64,000 nucleotides of DNA from CAZMXI01 sp964570205 (GTDB taxonomy: Bacteria; Planctomycetota; Phycisphaerae; Tepidisphaerales; Tepidisphaeraceae), in assembly GCA_964570205.1 (NCBI GenBank), contig CAZMXI010000002.1, forward strand, positions 1-64,000, written 5' to 3'. Shown here in pieces: positions 1 through 8,843 of the stretch. The first letter of the stretch is position 1. Each line of letters opens with the position of its first letter. The notes under the pieces are model-generated. The model was not told where the DNA came from. It saw only the letters and a program-made list of their open reading frames with translations, and made no database searches. The translations under genes and the position numbers were made by a program.

Positions 1-120
1 AGCTCCTCAGACTCACACCCTCGCGGCTTGCCGACTATTCACTTGTCAAAGAGCACCCAAATGATTCAGATAAACTCAGTCTTCCACTTCATTTAGGTCC
101 AAGTCTTTCCGACTTGGGAG
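1..120 (-). other. Leader of an rRNA-type operon running off the left edge
   Basis: On the minus strand, the stretch downstream of the promoter at 127-154 contains a 7-bp hairpin (arms 99-105 and 111-117, 5-nt loop) close to the predicted transcription start. It then has a boxA-type antitermination element at 44-55, and no open reading frame. That order (strong promoter, leader hairpin, boxA) is characteristic of ribosomal RNA operons. The mature RNA gene would lie left of position 1. No 16S or 23S sequence is visible here, so which rRNA it serves, or whether it serves another stable RNA, is inference. Confidence 0.6.
44..55 (-). promoter_or_regulatory. boxA antitermination element
   Basis: Read on the minus strand the 12-mer is TGCTCTTTGACA, one base from the classical rRNA boxA (TGCTCTTTAACA). 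In rRNA operons boxA in the nascent leader recruits NusB-NusE to form the antitermination complex. It lies about 65-75 nt after the predicted start of the leader transcript, a usual distance. Confidence 0.65.
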
Positions 121-126
121 CGGCGA

Positions 127-154
127 ATCTTATCGTTTCGCTCGCCGTTGTCAA
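127..154 (-). promoter_or_regulatory. Strong housekeeping promoter of the rRNA-type leader
   Basis: The minus strand shows TTGACA (149-154), a 16-bp spacer and TAAGAT (127-132), the best sigma70-type promoter in the window. Just upstream is an A/T-rich tract (about 168-176) that could serve as an UP element. Further upstream lies an inverted repeat with 7-bp arms (202-208 and 217-223) that could bind a regulator. Transcription would run left, toward the window edge, starting near position 120. Confidence 0.7.
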
Positions 155-255
155 ACCCTCGGAGAGAATTTTTTCGGACAATTCCCAACCGATGCTTGAG
201 CCAACCTTTACAAATTAAGGTTGATTGACACTTCAAGCGGCAGCGAATACATCTC

Positions 256-277
256 GCCGCGGTTCAGGCACCGCGGC
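256..277 (-). terminator. Stem-loop after the efflux operon, possible terminator
   Basis: A perfect 8-bp GC-rich stem (256-263 with 270-277) encloses a 6-nt loop. It lies between the stop of the TolC-like gene (412) and the rRNA-type promoter, all on the minus strand, where a terminator would insulate the two units. There is no U-tract after it, so intrinsic termination is uncertain. A weaker inverted repeat with 6-bp arms lies at 366-371 and 389-394. Apart from these elements the 155-411 stretch holds nothing recognisable. Confidence 0.4.
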
Positions 278-411
278 CATCACTGCCGTGGATAGGTGAA
301 CCCAACAGACGTAGATTATGGCTGTCTTCACGTGAACTGTCAATAGCCCACATCGAGATTTCCGTGGTACGGGAGGCGCGTGACAGCTCGTACCGACGGA
401 CGACCGTTGGG

Positions 412-2055
412 TCAGGGTCTGCGGGGCATGGCGACCGGTTCCCACACGACCTTGGACGCTCCAAGCAGGGTGCCGGTCGCGAAGGCGATGTCAACCTGCG
501 CAATCTGGTATTCGGTGATCGCAGCGATCTCGGCGGCCTGGGCATCGGCCAGTCGGGCCTGTGCATCCGAAACGTCGGTGCTTGTGCGAAGCCCCAGGGC
601 GTACTGGCGGATTTCGGCATCGAGCACGCGGGCGGCGAGGATGACGCGTCGCTGGGCGGCGAGGATGCGCTGCCAATTGAGCTCGATCTGATCGATGGCG
701 ATGAGGACTTCGTGGCGGATGAGTTGGGTGCGGGCATCGCGGGTGCGCAGAGCCTGCATGCGGCGGGCCAAGGCGGCGCGAAGGCGGCTGCGGGCTGCTT
801 CGTTGCCGATGGGGACCTCGACGCGTAATCCGACGCGGTGATCCTCGAAATCGCGATGGCCGGTCATGTCGAAGGCGTCCTGAAGGGATGGACCAAGCCC
901 GTTGACGCCGTAGGTGTAGTCAACATTGACCAGCGGCAGCATCTGATTCCGCGCGAAACGGACATTGGCCGTTTCCTCGGCCATCTGGAGCTCGGTTTCG
1001 AGCATCTCCATGCGCTGATCGAGGGCGACCTGCATTAGGCGTTGTGCATTCAGCTCGTAATAGAGCGGGTTCGGGCGGGAGACAGGGACGATGATGGTTG
1101 GGTTATCCATCTCCAGGCCGGGCTTGTTGAGGATGCGCTTCAGCTCGCGCTGTCGATCGCGGACCTGATTCTCGGCGGTGATGACGGCTTCGATGCGGTC
1201 GGCGACAGCGGACTCAGCGCGAAGGACGTCGACTTCGGCGGCCTTGCCCTGGGCGACGACACGGCGGGAGCGTTCAAGCTGAGCGACGGCCAGGTTATAC
1301 TCGGTCTTGCGAACCTCGAACAGCCGGCGCGCGGCATCGAGGCGCCAGTAGGCGCGATCGGCATTGGCCAAGACGCGGGTGACCTCCAACTTGGTGCGAG
1401 CCTCCGTCTGCTGGGCATGGTAGAACGCAACCCGGATGCGGTGGGCATTGACGTCAATGCCGGCGTTTCGGAGCAGGGGGTGGCTGATGGAGGCGGCCAG
1501 ATCGCTGGTATACGCGGGGTTCAGCAGGGAGAAGGCGTTGTTGGTTTCGAGGCGATCGACGGGCGCGTCGAGGCGCAGAACACCGCCGGTGCGGAGCGGA
1601 ATCTGGATGCCTGGGGTGACGGTGAGGTCTTTGGCCTGGGTGCCTTGGAGGCGGGTGGCGGTGGGGGAATCTGTCTGGGTGTTGACAATACTGGTGGTGA
1701 AGACAGATTCGAATGCGGCCTCCTCCTCGGTGACCGACTGGCGGGCGATGGTCGGGTTGAGCAGCTCAACGCGAAGGTCGAGGTTGTGCTGCAGGGCGAG
1801 TTGGCGGACTTCTTCGATCGTCAGTTCGATGAGCGGAGCGGGACGGGCCGCCGGAAGGGTGGTGGGCACGGTCGTCGGGGCTGTGGAAGGCGGGGTGGGC
1901 GGGGTCTCGGCGATACGGGCCATGGGGGTGGCATCGACCACGCGCAGCCGCTCCGGAGGGACCACGATTTCTCCGGTGCCACCGGTCCCATAGTCACGCG
2001 AGCAGGCGAACAGCCCAAGAGAAGCGGCGAGCATCCAGAATTGTCGCAGTTTCAT
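412..2055 (-). CDS. TolC-family outer-membrane efflux lipoprotein
   Basis: This is the outer-membrane channel of a tripartite exporter, last gene of a four-gene minus-strand operon with an adaptor, ATPase and permease. The 547-aa product begins with a lipoprotein signal whose lipobox LFAC places the acylated Cys at residue 18. A Pro/Thr-rich linker to about residue 75 follows. The rest is long, Ala/Arg/Glu-rich amphipathic helices with two similar halves, typical of OEP (outer membrane efflux protein) domains. The ATG lies 8 bp after the permease stop, preceded by a purine-rich AGGA. The cargo cannot be told from sequence; MacAB-type systems export macrolides, peptides or lipids. Confidence 0.85.
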   Translation of the reverse strand: MKLRQFWMLAASLGLFACSRDYGTGGTGEIVVPPERLRVVDATPMARIAETPPTPPSTAPTTVPTTLPAARPAPLIELTIEEVRQLALQHNLDLRVELLNPTIARQSVTEEEAAFESVFTTSIVNTQTDSPTATRLQGTQAKDLTVTPGIQIPLRTGGVLRLDAPVDRLETNNAFSLLNPAYTSDLAASISHPLLRNAGIDVNAHRIRVAFYHAQQTEARTKLEVTRVLANADRAYWRLDAARRLFEVRKTEYNLAVAQLERSRRVVAQGKAAEVDVLRAESAVADRIEAVITAENQVRDRQRELKRILNKPGLEMDNPTIIVPVSRPNPLYYELNAQRLMQVALDQRMEMLETELQMAEETANVRFARNQMLPLVNVDYTYGVNGLGPSLQDAFDMTGHRDFEDHRVGLRVEVPIGNEAARSRLRAALARRMQALRTRDARTQLIRHEVLIAIDQIELNWQRILAAQRRVILAARVLDAEIRQYALGLRTSTDVSDAQARLADAQAAEIAAITEYQIAQVDIAFATGTLLGASKVVWEPVAMPRRP

Positions 2056-2063
2056 AGGAGTTC

Positions 2064-3326
2064 CTATTCGTGGCGAAGGGCATCGATGGGGTCGAGGCGG
2101 GCGGCTTTGACGGCGGGGAATATGCCGAAAATCAAGCCGACCGCGGCGGCGAAGCCGAAGGAAAGTCCCACCGCCCAGGCGGGGATATAGGCCTTGTCCA
2201 GGAAAGCGTCGGGCAGGCCCTTCATGAGTGAGGTCAGGCCTTGGCCGGCGGCCACGCCGATCACGCCCCCGAACATGCAGAGGATGATCGCCTCGATGAG
2301 AAACTGGAGGAGGATCGCGCCGGGACGGGCGCCGACGGCCTTGCGCAGGCCGATCTCGCGGGTGCGCTCCGAGACGGAGACGAGCATGATGTTCATGATG
2401 CCGACGCCGCCGACGAGCAGGGAGATGCCGACGACGCCCGCCGCGGCGAGCGTGATGCCGTTGGCGATCTTCTTAAACTGGTCGATGTACTTGTCAATGG
2501 CCTCGACTTCGAAGTTGTTGGGGTCCGTGGGGGTCAGCCGGCGCGATTTGCGCAGAAAAAACATGATCTCGGCGCGGGCGTCTTCGGAGACATCCGGCGA
2601 TCGGCTGGTGGCGATGCAGAAGAAGCCGCCGCGGGGGACCATTTTTCGCGCGGCGGAGAAGGGGATCAGCACCTCCAAACCCTCCTGGTTGTCGCCGAAC
2701 ATTGAGGATTCGCTGCGCTTCTCCACCATGCCGACGATCATGAATCGCTGCTGGCCGACAAAGACGGACTGGCCGATGCAGTCACGGTCGAGGTCGAGTT
2801 TCTCCTGGACTTTGGCATTGATGAGGCAGACGGGCTTGCCCTGGGCCATGTCGACGTGAGAGAAGGGCCTGCCGAGGATGACGGAGCGATTCTCGATGCT
2901 GTGCCAGTCGGGGTCGATGCCGGTGATTCGGACGTTCTCATCGGTCTTATGGCCCCGGGAGACTGGCCGCCAGACGTTCATGAGCTTGGTGATGCGTTCG
3001 ACGGAGGGGCAATGCTGGAGGATGTTCTCGAACTGATCCTCGCGAAAGCGCAGCGACTGCCACTGGATGTTTCGGGCCCGGCCACGATCGGGCATGCGCG
3101 GGAAGATGAAGGACTCGGCACCGCCGATGCTCTCGAATTCCGAGAGAATGTTGGTTTTCAGCCCGGTCAGTGCGGCGACGACGGCAGTGACCGAGGCGAT
3201 TCCGATGACGATGCCGACGGTCGTGAGGATGGAGCGGACCTTGTTGGCCCAGATCTGGCTGAACGCCAGGAAGATGCTCTGGTAGACCAGTACGATCAGC
3301 AGGAATGGCAGTCGCAGCAGGACCAT
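2064..3326 (-). CDS. MacB/FtsX-type ABC transporter permease
   Basis: This is the inner-membrane permease of a MacAB-like mechanotransducing ABC exporter. The 420-aa product has one N-terminal membrane helix (about residues 33-55), a large extracytoplasmic MacB-core domain (about 60-290), and three C-terminal helices (about 290-320, 345-370 and 380-405). It ends in the usual MacB-like tail with ARLDPIDALRHE. Unlike E. coli MacB the ATPase is not fused but encoded just upstream, with an 11-bp gap. It belongs with the neighbouring ATPase, adaptor and TolC-like genes. The substrate is unknown. Confidence 0.88.
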   Translation of the reverse strand: MVLLRLPFLLIVLVYQSIFLAFSQIWANKVRSILTTVGIVIGIASVTAVVAALTGLKTNILSEFESIGGAESFIFPRMPDRGRARNIQWQSLRFREDQFENILQHCPSVERITKLMNVWRPVSRGHKTDENVRITGIDPDWHSIENRSVILGRPFSHVDMAQGKPVCLINAKVQEKLDLDRDCIGQSVFVGQQRFMIVGMVEKRSESSMFGDNQEGLEVLIPFSAARKMVPRGGFFCIATSRSPDVSEDARAEIMFFLRKSRRLTPTDPNNFEVEAIDKYIDQFKKIANGITLAAAGVVGISLLVGGVGIMNIMLVSVSERTREIGLRKAVGARPGAILLQFLIEAIILCMFGGVIGVAAGQGLTSLMKGLPDAFLDKAYIPAWAVGLSFGFAAAVGLIFGIFPAVKAARLDPIDALRHE

Positions 3327-3337
3327 GCGCTCTCCGA

Positions 3338-4087
3338 TCAGGAACCGGCCAACGGCGCGGATGGGACGAGGTTTGCGTGCTCAACGGCAGTGTCGGAGAC
3401 GATCTTGCCGTCTTTCATGCGGATAATGCGGCGCGCATGCCGGGCGACGTCGGGTTCGTGGGTGACCATGATGATGGTTTGGCCGGCGGCATAAAGCTGG
3501 CCGAACAGGGCGAGGATTTCCTCGCTGGTTGCGGAGTCGAGGTTTCCGGTGGGTTCGTCGGCCAGGAGGATCGCGGGTTTGGCGACCAGGGCGCGGGCGA
3601 TGGCGACGCGCTGTTTCTGGCCGCCCGATAGCTGGTTGGGGCGGTGCTTCATGCGGTCGGTGAGCCCGACGGTTTTCAGAGCCTGCCGGGCACGGGCGCG
3701 GCGGTTCCACCAGCCGTCGCGGGAGTAAATCAGGGGCAGCTCAACGTTCTTCAAGGCGCTGAGGCGGGGCATGAGCTCGAACGACTGGAAGACGAAGCCG
3801 ATGCGCTCATTGCGGACGCGGGCCAGTACGCCGGCGCCCATGCGGGTGGTCAGCTTCCCTTCAAGTTCATATGTGCCGCCGGTGGGGCGGTCGAGGCAGC
3901 CAAGGATGTTCATGAGCGTGCTCTTGCCGGAGCCCGAGGTGCCCATGATCGCCACGTATTCGTTAGGGCCGATATCGAGGTCAACGCCGGCCAGCGCGTG
4001 GATGCGCTCGACGCCAACCGTGTAGAGCTTCGTGATGTTGCGGAGTCGGATCAGCATAAGCTGGGCAGCATCTGCACGCGCCCTCAC
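3338..4087 (-). CDS. ABC transporter ATP-binding protein (MacB/LolD type)
   Basis: This is the ATPase of the MacAB-like exporter. All nucleotide-binding motifs are visible: Walker A GTSGSGKST, signature LSGGQKQRV, Walker B LLADEPTGNLDS and the switch histidine in MVTHEP. The family length is about 230-250 aa. Two starts are possible. A GTG at 4087 overlaps the upstream adaptor stop as GTGA, implying translational coupling. An ATG at 4057 starts the conserved domain ten residues later and fits the family better. The 249-aa version is given because the overlap is a common operon feature. Confidence 0.9.
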   Translation of the reverse strand: MRARADAAQLMLIRLRNITKLYTVGVERIHALAGVDLDIGPNEYVAIMGTSGSGKSTLMNILGCLDRPTGGTYELEGKLTTRMGAGVLARVRNERIGFVFQSFELMPRLSALKNVELPLIYSRDGWWNRRARARQALKTVGLTDRMKHRPNQLSGGQKQRVAIARALVAKPAILLADEPTGNLDSATSEEILALFGQLYAAGQTIIMVTHEPDVARHARRIIRMKDGKIVSDTAVEHANLVPSAPLAGS

Positions 4088-5472
4088 GAGGCGGGCTGCG
4101 TGGCGGGTTGGGTCGTCGGCTGGGCGGCCGGGGCGACGCTGATATCCTTGACCTTCTGGTCGTGCTTGAGGGATTCCAGGGCCTTGTAGGGTCCGGTGAT
4201 GACCGGGTCGTTTTCGGCGAGCCCCGAGCGGATGATGGTGTGTGTCATGTCGCTGGGACCGATCCGGACGGGGGTGACGACGGCTTTGCCGTCGACCATG
4301 CGGTAGACCACTGTGGCCATGGTCTTGTTGCGGTCGAGTTCGGGGCTGTTGCGGATATCGGGGGGCAGATCATCGACGGGCCTGGCCAGGACGGACTGGC
4401 TGGGCACCTTGATGGCGTCACTGTGGTGGGTGGTGAGGATCTCCACGTCGGCGTTCAGGCCGGAATAGAGCCGCTTGGCGGGTTCCTTGATCAGGACCTC
4501 GGTCTTGAAATAGCGGGTTCCGTCGCGGTCTTCGGTGTGGGCCAGCCCCACCAGTTCGACGATGCCCTCGAACACGTCGTCGGGATAGGCTTGGATGTAG
4601 ACCCTGGCCTTCTGGCCGGCCTCCACGTTGGCGATGGAACTCTCATCGACACGGGCCAGGACGAGCATCTCCGAGAGGTCGGCCACCTCCATGATGACGG
4701 TGCCGGCGTTGTTCATCGTGCCGGTGACGACCAGTTCGCCTTCCTTGGCGTTCATGCGCGTGACAAGGCCGTTGATCGGCGACGTGATCGTGGTGTAGCT
4801 GAGGGCGTCGGTGGCGCGGAGGATTTCGGCCTCGGCGGCCTCCAGGTTGTACTTCATGACGATGAGGTTGGCGCGGTCGGCCCGGAGATTCTCCTCCGCG
4901 GCGGAAAGCTGGGCCCGCAGGCTCCTGGCCTTGGTGTCGGCCTGATCCACATCAGCCTGGCTGACGTCTTGGGTGGCCAGAAGGGCCTGAAGTCGCTTCA
5001 GTTCGCGTTCGGCATCGACCAGCGAAGCGCGGGCGGCGTCGAGTTGAGCCTCCTGCCCGGCGAGGCGGGCGGTGGCAACTTCGATCTGAGCGGCCTCGGC
5101 CGAGCGCCTGGCCTTCACGGACCGCAGCGCGGCCTCCAGTTCCTTGGCATCCAACTCGACCAGAACGGATGGTGGAACCGGAGGGTCGGCGCTGGGATTG
5201 CCCTTGGTGACCTGGTCGCCTTCGTCAAAGGGAAGTCTGGCGATGCGCGCCGAAACGCGAGCGCTGATGGAGACTTTGTTGCGGGGCTGGACCTGCCCTG
5301 GGGCGCTGACAACCTCGACGAGTTGGCCGCGAATGGCCGGCTCGACGCGCACCGCCGTGGCATCATCGCTGTTGCCCGATTTGCGCATGTACCACCATCC
5401 GGCGCCGGTCATTCCGAGAGTAGCGCCCACGGCCACGATAATGATGACGAACGTTTTCACGGCAAATCCCAC
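4084..5472 (-). CDS. Periplasmic adaptor (HlyD/MacA membrane fusion protein)
   Basis: First gene of the efflux operon, it bridges the permease and the outer-membrane channel. The 462-aa product has a GTG start, an N-terminal membrane anchor (about residues 6-25), a lipoyl/barrel-sandwich segment, and a long coiled-coil hairpin rich in Ala/Glu/Arg (about 110-215). The second half of the lipoyl domain contains the typical SPINGLVTRMNAKEG stretch. Beta-barrel and membrane-proximal domains follow, then a low-complexity Thr/Gln/Pro tail. The GTG at 5472 follows a leader from the promoter at 5529-5557; a second GTG four codons later is also possible. Confidence 0.88.
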   Translation of the reverse strand: MGFAVKTFVIIIVAVGATLGMTGAGWWYMRKSGNSDDATAVRVEPAIRGQLVEVVSAPGQVQPRNKVSISARVSARIARLPFDEGDQVTKGNPSADPPVPPSVLVELDAKELEAALRSVKARRSAEAAQIEVATARLAGQEAQLDAARASLVDAERELKRLQALLATQDVSQADVDQADTKARSLRAQLSAAEENLRADRANLIVMKYNLEAAEAEILRATDALSYTTITSPINGLVTRMNAKEGELVVTGTMNNAGTVIMEVADLSEMLVLARVDESSIANVEAGQKARVYIQAYPDDVFEGIVELVGLAHTEDRDGTRYFKTEVLIKEPAKRLYSGLNADVEILTTHHSDAIKVPSQSVLARPVDDLPPDIRNSPELDRNKTMATVVYRMVDGKAVVTPVRIGPSDMTHTIIRSGLAENDPVITGPYKALESLKHDQKVKDISVAPAAQPTTQPATQPAS

Positions 5473-5528
5473 GCTATTGACTGTGTCGCAAGTCGGACGG
5501 TCCCGCCCAAGTTCTGCCCGGGAAAGTC

Positions 5529-5557
5529 ACCATACAGCGCGGGCGTCGAAAATTCAA
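5529..5557 (-). promoter_or_regulatory. Promoter of the efflux operon
   Basis: On the minus strand TTGAAT (5552-5557), a 17-bp spacer and TATGGT (5529-5534) form a good sigma70-type promoter. It lies 56 bp before the adaptor start, in the 139-bp gap after pabB. It would transcribe adaptor, ATPase, permease and TolC-like genes as one unit. No operator is obvious. Confidence 0.55.
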
Positions 5558-5611
5558 AAGCGGTGTGCCGTTAAACTGAAGATGCCGGGATCGGTGGCCG
5601 GCGGGGGCGGG

Positions 5612-6961
5612 TTACAGGCGGGGCGGGGCATATCCCAGCGCGGACAACATGGCCCGGGCCTTGACCAGCGTCTCCTGGTATTCGTCGGCCGGCGCCGAAT
5701 CGGCGACAATGCCGCCTCCCACCGGGATGTGTACACGGTTCTGGGTCGCGATCATGGTGCGGATGGCGATATTGAGGTCAATGTTGCCGTCAGCCGACAG
5801 AAAACCGATCGCGCCGCAGTAGGGGCCGCGGCGGTGGCGTTCCAGTTCATCGATGATCTGCATGGCGCGGATCTTCGGGGCGCCAGTGATGCTGCCGCCC
5901 GGAAAAGCGGCGCGAAGGACCTCGACCAATCCGACCCCGGGGGCCAGATCGCCCTCAACCTGTGCGACACCGTGATAGACGCTTGGATGTGCCTCGATTT
6001 CACGCGACCTTGAGACACTGACCGAGCCAGTCCGGCAGATTCGACCAAGGTCGTTGCGCTCCAGATCAACGATCATGTTGAGCTCGGCCTGGTCCTTGAT
6101 CGCATCCTTCAACTCGCGATCCATGCCGGGGCCGCGGGGCCGCGTGCCCTTGATGGGACGGGTGATGATCCGGCGACTGCTGCCGGTCGAGGGTGTAATC
6201 CGAAGAAACAGCTCGGGCGAGTTGCACAGCAGCGCATGATCGCCGAAGTCGAGATAAGCGCCGAACCAGGCCGGATAGCTGGCGAGCAACCGGTCGTAGA
6301 TGGCGCCGGGGCGATCGGGCAGCGGAGCGGTGAAGCGCTGAGAAAGATTCACCTGGAATATGTCTCCGGCCGCGATGTACTCGATCGCCCGGCTGACCGC
6401 CCGCTCGTAGGCGGAACGGGAGAAATCGGATTCCAGTTGGCCGCTTCCGGTCGTGTATTCCCTTGGAAATGCGATGGGCAACGCCGGCATATCGTCCGCG
6501 ACGCACGAAATGTCGAACGCTCTGCCGATGGCATGATCGATGGCGATCACCTGATCATGCCATGTGAACTCGAAGAGCGGCAGGTTCAGATCGTCGACGC
6601 TGGTAGCTGGAATTGCCTCGAACAGCCGGCCGAGGTCGTAGCTGAGGTAACCGATCCAGCCGGTCTTGAAGGGTGGGCCGGGTCTCGGGGCAAGCATCGC
6701 CTGCGCGCCCAGCCATTCAAGAACCTGGAGCGGATTATCCCACGTTCGTTCGATCCCTATGGCCGAGCGCAATTGCGTCTGATGCGTTCGACCGTCGCAG
6801 TGAAGGTGTAACTTGGCCGGACCTGGCCGATAGGACCACCGGGACCAGGGGTTCGCCTGCTCGGCCGGTGCGCTGTCAAGCGTGGCGCAACAGAACTCAT
6901 CCGCCCGGTCGGGCGAATGGCGAGGAAGCTGGTCGGCGGGCAGCGGCTCAATCCGCACCAT
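5612..6961 (-). CDS. pabB: Aminodeoxychorismate synthase component I
   Basis: This chorismate-binding enzyme makes 4-amino-4-deoxychorismate from chorismate and ammonia or glutamine, the first step to the p-aminobenzoate of folate. The C-terminal chorismate-binding domain is clear: IFQVNLSQRF, PIKGTRPRG, GSITGAPKIRAM and GPYCGAIGF. The Lys in PIKGT is the PabB signature; anthranilate synthase TrpE has Ala there. The length of 449 aa is usual for PabB without a fused PabC. The ATG at 6961 is preferred over a TTG at 6997, because it starts directly before the conserved N-terminus. It is divergent from the cbb3 operon, with 104 bp between the starts. Confidence 0.88.
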   Translation of the reverse strand: MVRIEPLPADQLPRHSPDRADEFCCATLDSAPAEQANPWSRWSYRPGPAKLHLHCDGRTHQTQLRSAIGIERTWDNPLQVLEWLGAQAMLAPRPGPPFKTGWIGYLSYDLGRLFEAIPATSVDDLNLPLFEFTWHDQVIAIDHAIGRAFDISCVADDMPALPIAFPREYTTGSGQLESDFSRSAYERAVSRAIEYIAAGDIFQVNLSQRFTAPLPDRPGAIYDRLLASYPAWFGAYLDFGDHALLCNSPELFLRITPSTGSSRRIITRPIKGTRPRGPGMDRELKDAIKDQAELNMIVDLERNDLGRICRTGSVSVSRSREIEAHPSVYHGVAQVEGDLAPGVGLVEVLRAAFPGGSITGAPKIRAMQIIDELERHRRGPYCGAIGFLSADGNIDLNIAIRTMIATQNRVHIPVGGGIVADSAPADEYQETLVKARAMLSALGYAPPRL

Positions 6962-7065
6962 GGGCGGACAGTTTAGAAGCGAACGGGCTCGGAGCAACTC
7001 TCCCGATCTGCACTTGCGAGCCTCGGGGCACTATACTTTCGTTCAGGGCAGCGAGTTGGAGCAAC

Positions 7066-7257
7066 TTGAGTCTGATCGGATACATCCTCGTCTTCGGGCT
7101 GCTGGCGGCATTTGGAGCATCAACAGTGTTGGCGCTGGCGTGGGCGATGCGCACGGGACAACTCAGTAATCCCGGGCACTCCGCCGAGTCGATTTTCGAC
7201 GCCGATGAGCCTGTCGGGAGGATGACCGATTCTTTCCCGGGCGAACAGCAGCGATGA
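7066..7257 (+). CDS. ccoS: cbb3 oxidase assembly protein CcoS
   Basis: A small membrane protein required for cofactor insertion into cbb3-type cytochrome oxidase. The 63-aa product starts at TTG with GGAG four bases upstream. It has one membrane helix (about residues 4-27), then WAMRTGQ and an acidic IFDADEP stretch, matching the CcoS pattern of a helix followed by W-x3-SGQ-x-DD and a DDE motif. Its TGA overlaps the ccoN ATG as ATGA, so the two are translationally coupled, which supports both the start and the identity. A TATACT hexamer at 7032-7037 could be the -10 of the operon promoter, but no convincing -35 is seen. Confidence 0.75.
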   Translation: MSLIGYILVFGLLAAFGASTVLALAWAMRTGQLSNPGHSAESIFDADEPVGRMTDSFPGEQQR

Positions 7258-8843
7258 GCAGCGTGCCTATATACCCCGATCCGACGGTTGATGTCCCGCA
7301 AGGCCTGGACCGGGCCCGGGAGGATCTGCGGCTGTTCGAGCAGCGGCGCGAGATCGACCGGTCCTGCCGCGCGCCGGTGCTGCTGCTGTTCGCAAGCAGC
7401 GTGCTGTGGCTGCTGGTGGGAACGGTGCTGGCGATGCTGGCTTCGGTCAAGCTGCACAGCCCAACTCATGCGACCGGCGTCGCGTGGATGACCTTTGGAC
7501 GGGTTCGGCCGGCGCACCTGACAGTGGTCAGCTATGGATGGTCGGCGATGGCGGGGCTGGGCGTGATGCTGTGGCTGATGTGCCGGCTGTGCCGGGTGCC
7601 GCTTCAGCGGCCAGGCATTCTGGTGCTCGCGACGATCATCTGGAACATCGGCGTGCTGCTCGGCGCCGTGGCGATTCTCGCGGGGCACGGCAACAGCGTC
7701 GAGTGGCTGGAATATCCGCAGTTCGTCTCGTTTCCGTTGTTCATCGCATTTGCGCTGTTCGGCATCTGGACGATTCTGACATTCGCGCGGCGGCGGGAGG
7801 GACATGTTTATGTATCCCAATGGTACCTGTTCGCGGCGGTCTTCTGGTTTCCGTGGATCTATGCCACCGCGCAGATCCTGATCCTCTCGCCCGCGGCGGT
7901 GAAAGGGGTGGCGCAGGAGTCGATCCACTGGTGGTTTGGCCACAACGTCCTCGGAACGTTCTTCACGCCGATCGGTTTGGCGGCGATTTACTACCTGATC
8001 CCGAAGGTGATCGGCCGGCCGGTGTACAGCTATCACCTGTCGATCATCGGGTTCTGGTCGTTGGCGTTGTTCTACAACTGGGCGGGGGCGCATCACCTGG
8101 TGGGTGGGCCGGTGCCGGCCTGGCTGGTGACGGTCTCGGCGGTGAGCAGCATGATGATGTTTATCCCCGTGGGCACCACCGCGCTGAACCACCACATGAC
8201 CATGAAGGGCCATTTCGGTGCTCTGCGATACAGTCCCACCCTGCGTTTCATCGTTTTCGGCGCGATGGCGTACACGGTGGTCAGCTTCCAGGGATCGCTG
8301 CTGTCCGTCCGCATCTTCAACGAGCCGACGCATTTCACGCATCACACGGTGGCCCACGCGCACCTGGGGATGTACGGCTTTTACACCATGGTGCTTTTCG
8401 GCAGCATGTATTACATCGTGCCGCGGCTGACCGGCCGCGAATGGGCCTCGGCAAGGCTGATCCGCGTGCATTTCTGGACCTCGGCGATCGGCATCTTGCT
8501 GATGTTCCTGCTTCTGACCGTGGGCGGTTTGATCCAGGGGCTGGAGATGAACATGGCGTCGGCATCCTACAACAAGCTGCTGGCGGACCACGGCCTGTGG
8601 GAAGGGACACGGCTGTTCTTCGCCGGAATGCAGCCGAAGAGCGCGACGGTGCCGTTTGACACGATCATTCAGGACACCATTCCCTGGCTCTGGGCCAGAT
8701 CCGCCAGCGGCGTGCTGATGACCGTGGGGCACGTGGTGTTCGGGATACTTCTGTGGCGAAATGTGCTTGGACGGAAGGCCACAAGGGTCGGCCCGGTGCT
8801 TCTGGGGGCAGTGGCCGGCGGTTCAGCGCGGGAGCAGCCATGA
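7254..8843 (+). CDS. ccoN: cbb3-type cytochrome c oxidase subunit I
   Basis: Catalytic subunit of the high-affinity proton-pumping terminal oxidase, carrying heme b, heme b3 and CuB. The 529-aa protein has about 12 membrane helices. Metal-ligand histidines sit in expected contexts: the low-spin heme ligand in RPAHLTVVSYGW, CuB ligands in WWFGHN and GAHHLVGGP, and heme ligands in THHTVAHAHLGMYG. The YYLIPK segment after the GHN helix carries the tyrosines found in C-family oxidases. The start is coupled to ccoS by ATGA, and the stop overlaps the ccoO start in the same way. The family works at low oxygen, so a microoxic life style is likely. Confidence 0.95.
   Translation: MSSVPIYPDPTVDVPQGLDRAREDLRLFEQRREIDRSCRAPVLLLFASSVLWLLVGTVLAMLASVKLHSPTHATGVAWMTFGRVRPAHLTVVSYGWSAMAGLGVMLWLMCRLCRVPLQRPGILVLATIIWNIGVLLGAVAILAGHGNSVEWLEYPQFVSFPLFIAFALFGIWTILTFARRREGHVYVSQWYLFAAVFWFPWIYATAQILILSPAAVKGVAQESIHWWFGHNVLGTFFTPIGLAAIYYLIPKVIGRPVYSYHLSIIGFWSLALFYNWAGAHHLVGGPVPAWLVTVSAVSSMMMFIPVGTTALNHHMTMKGHFGALRYSPTLRFIVFGAMAYTVVSFQGSLLSVRIFNEPTHFTHHTVAHAHLGMYGFYTMVLFGSMYYIVPRLTGREWASARLIRVHFWTSAIGILLMFLLLTVGGLIQGLEMNMASASYNKLLADHGLWEGTRLFFAGMQPKSATVPFDTIIQDTIPWLWARSASGVLMTVGHVVFGILLWRNVLGRKATRVGPVLLGAVAGGSAREQP

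Noticed and set aside
4108..5574. Plus-strand open frame of 488 codons
   Set aside because: Mirror of the HlyD/MacA adaptor gene; Gly/Asp/Val-rich composition typical of antisense frames.
6948..8732. Minus-strand open frame of 594 codons
   Set aside because: Antisense to ccoS and ccoN; His/Arg/Pro-rich nonsense composition.
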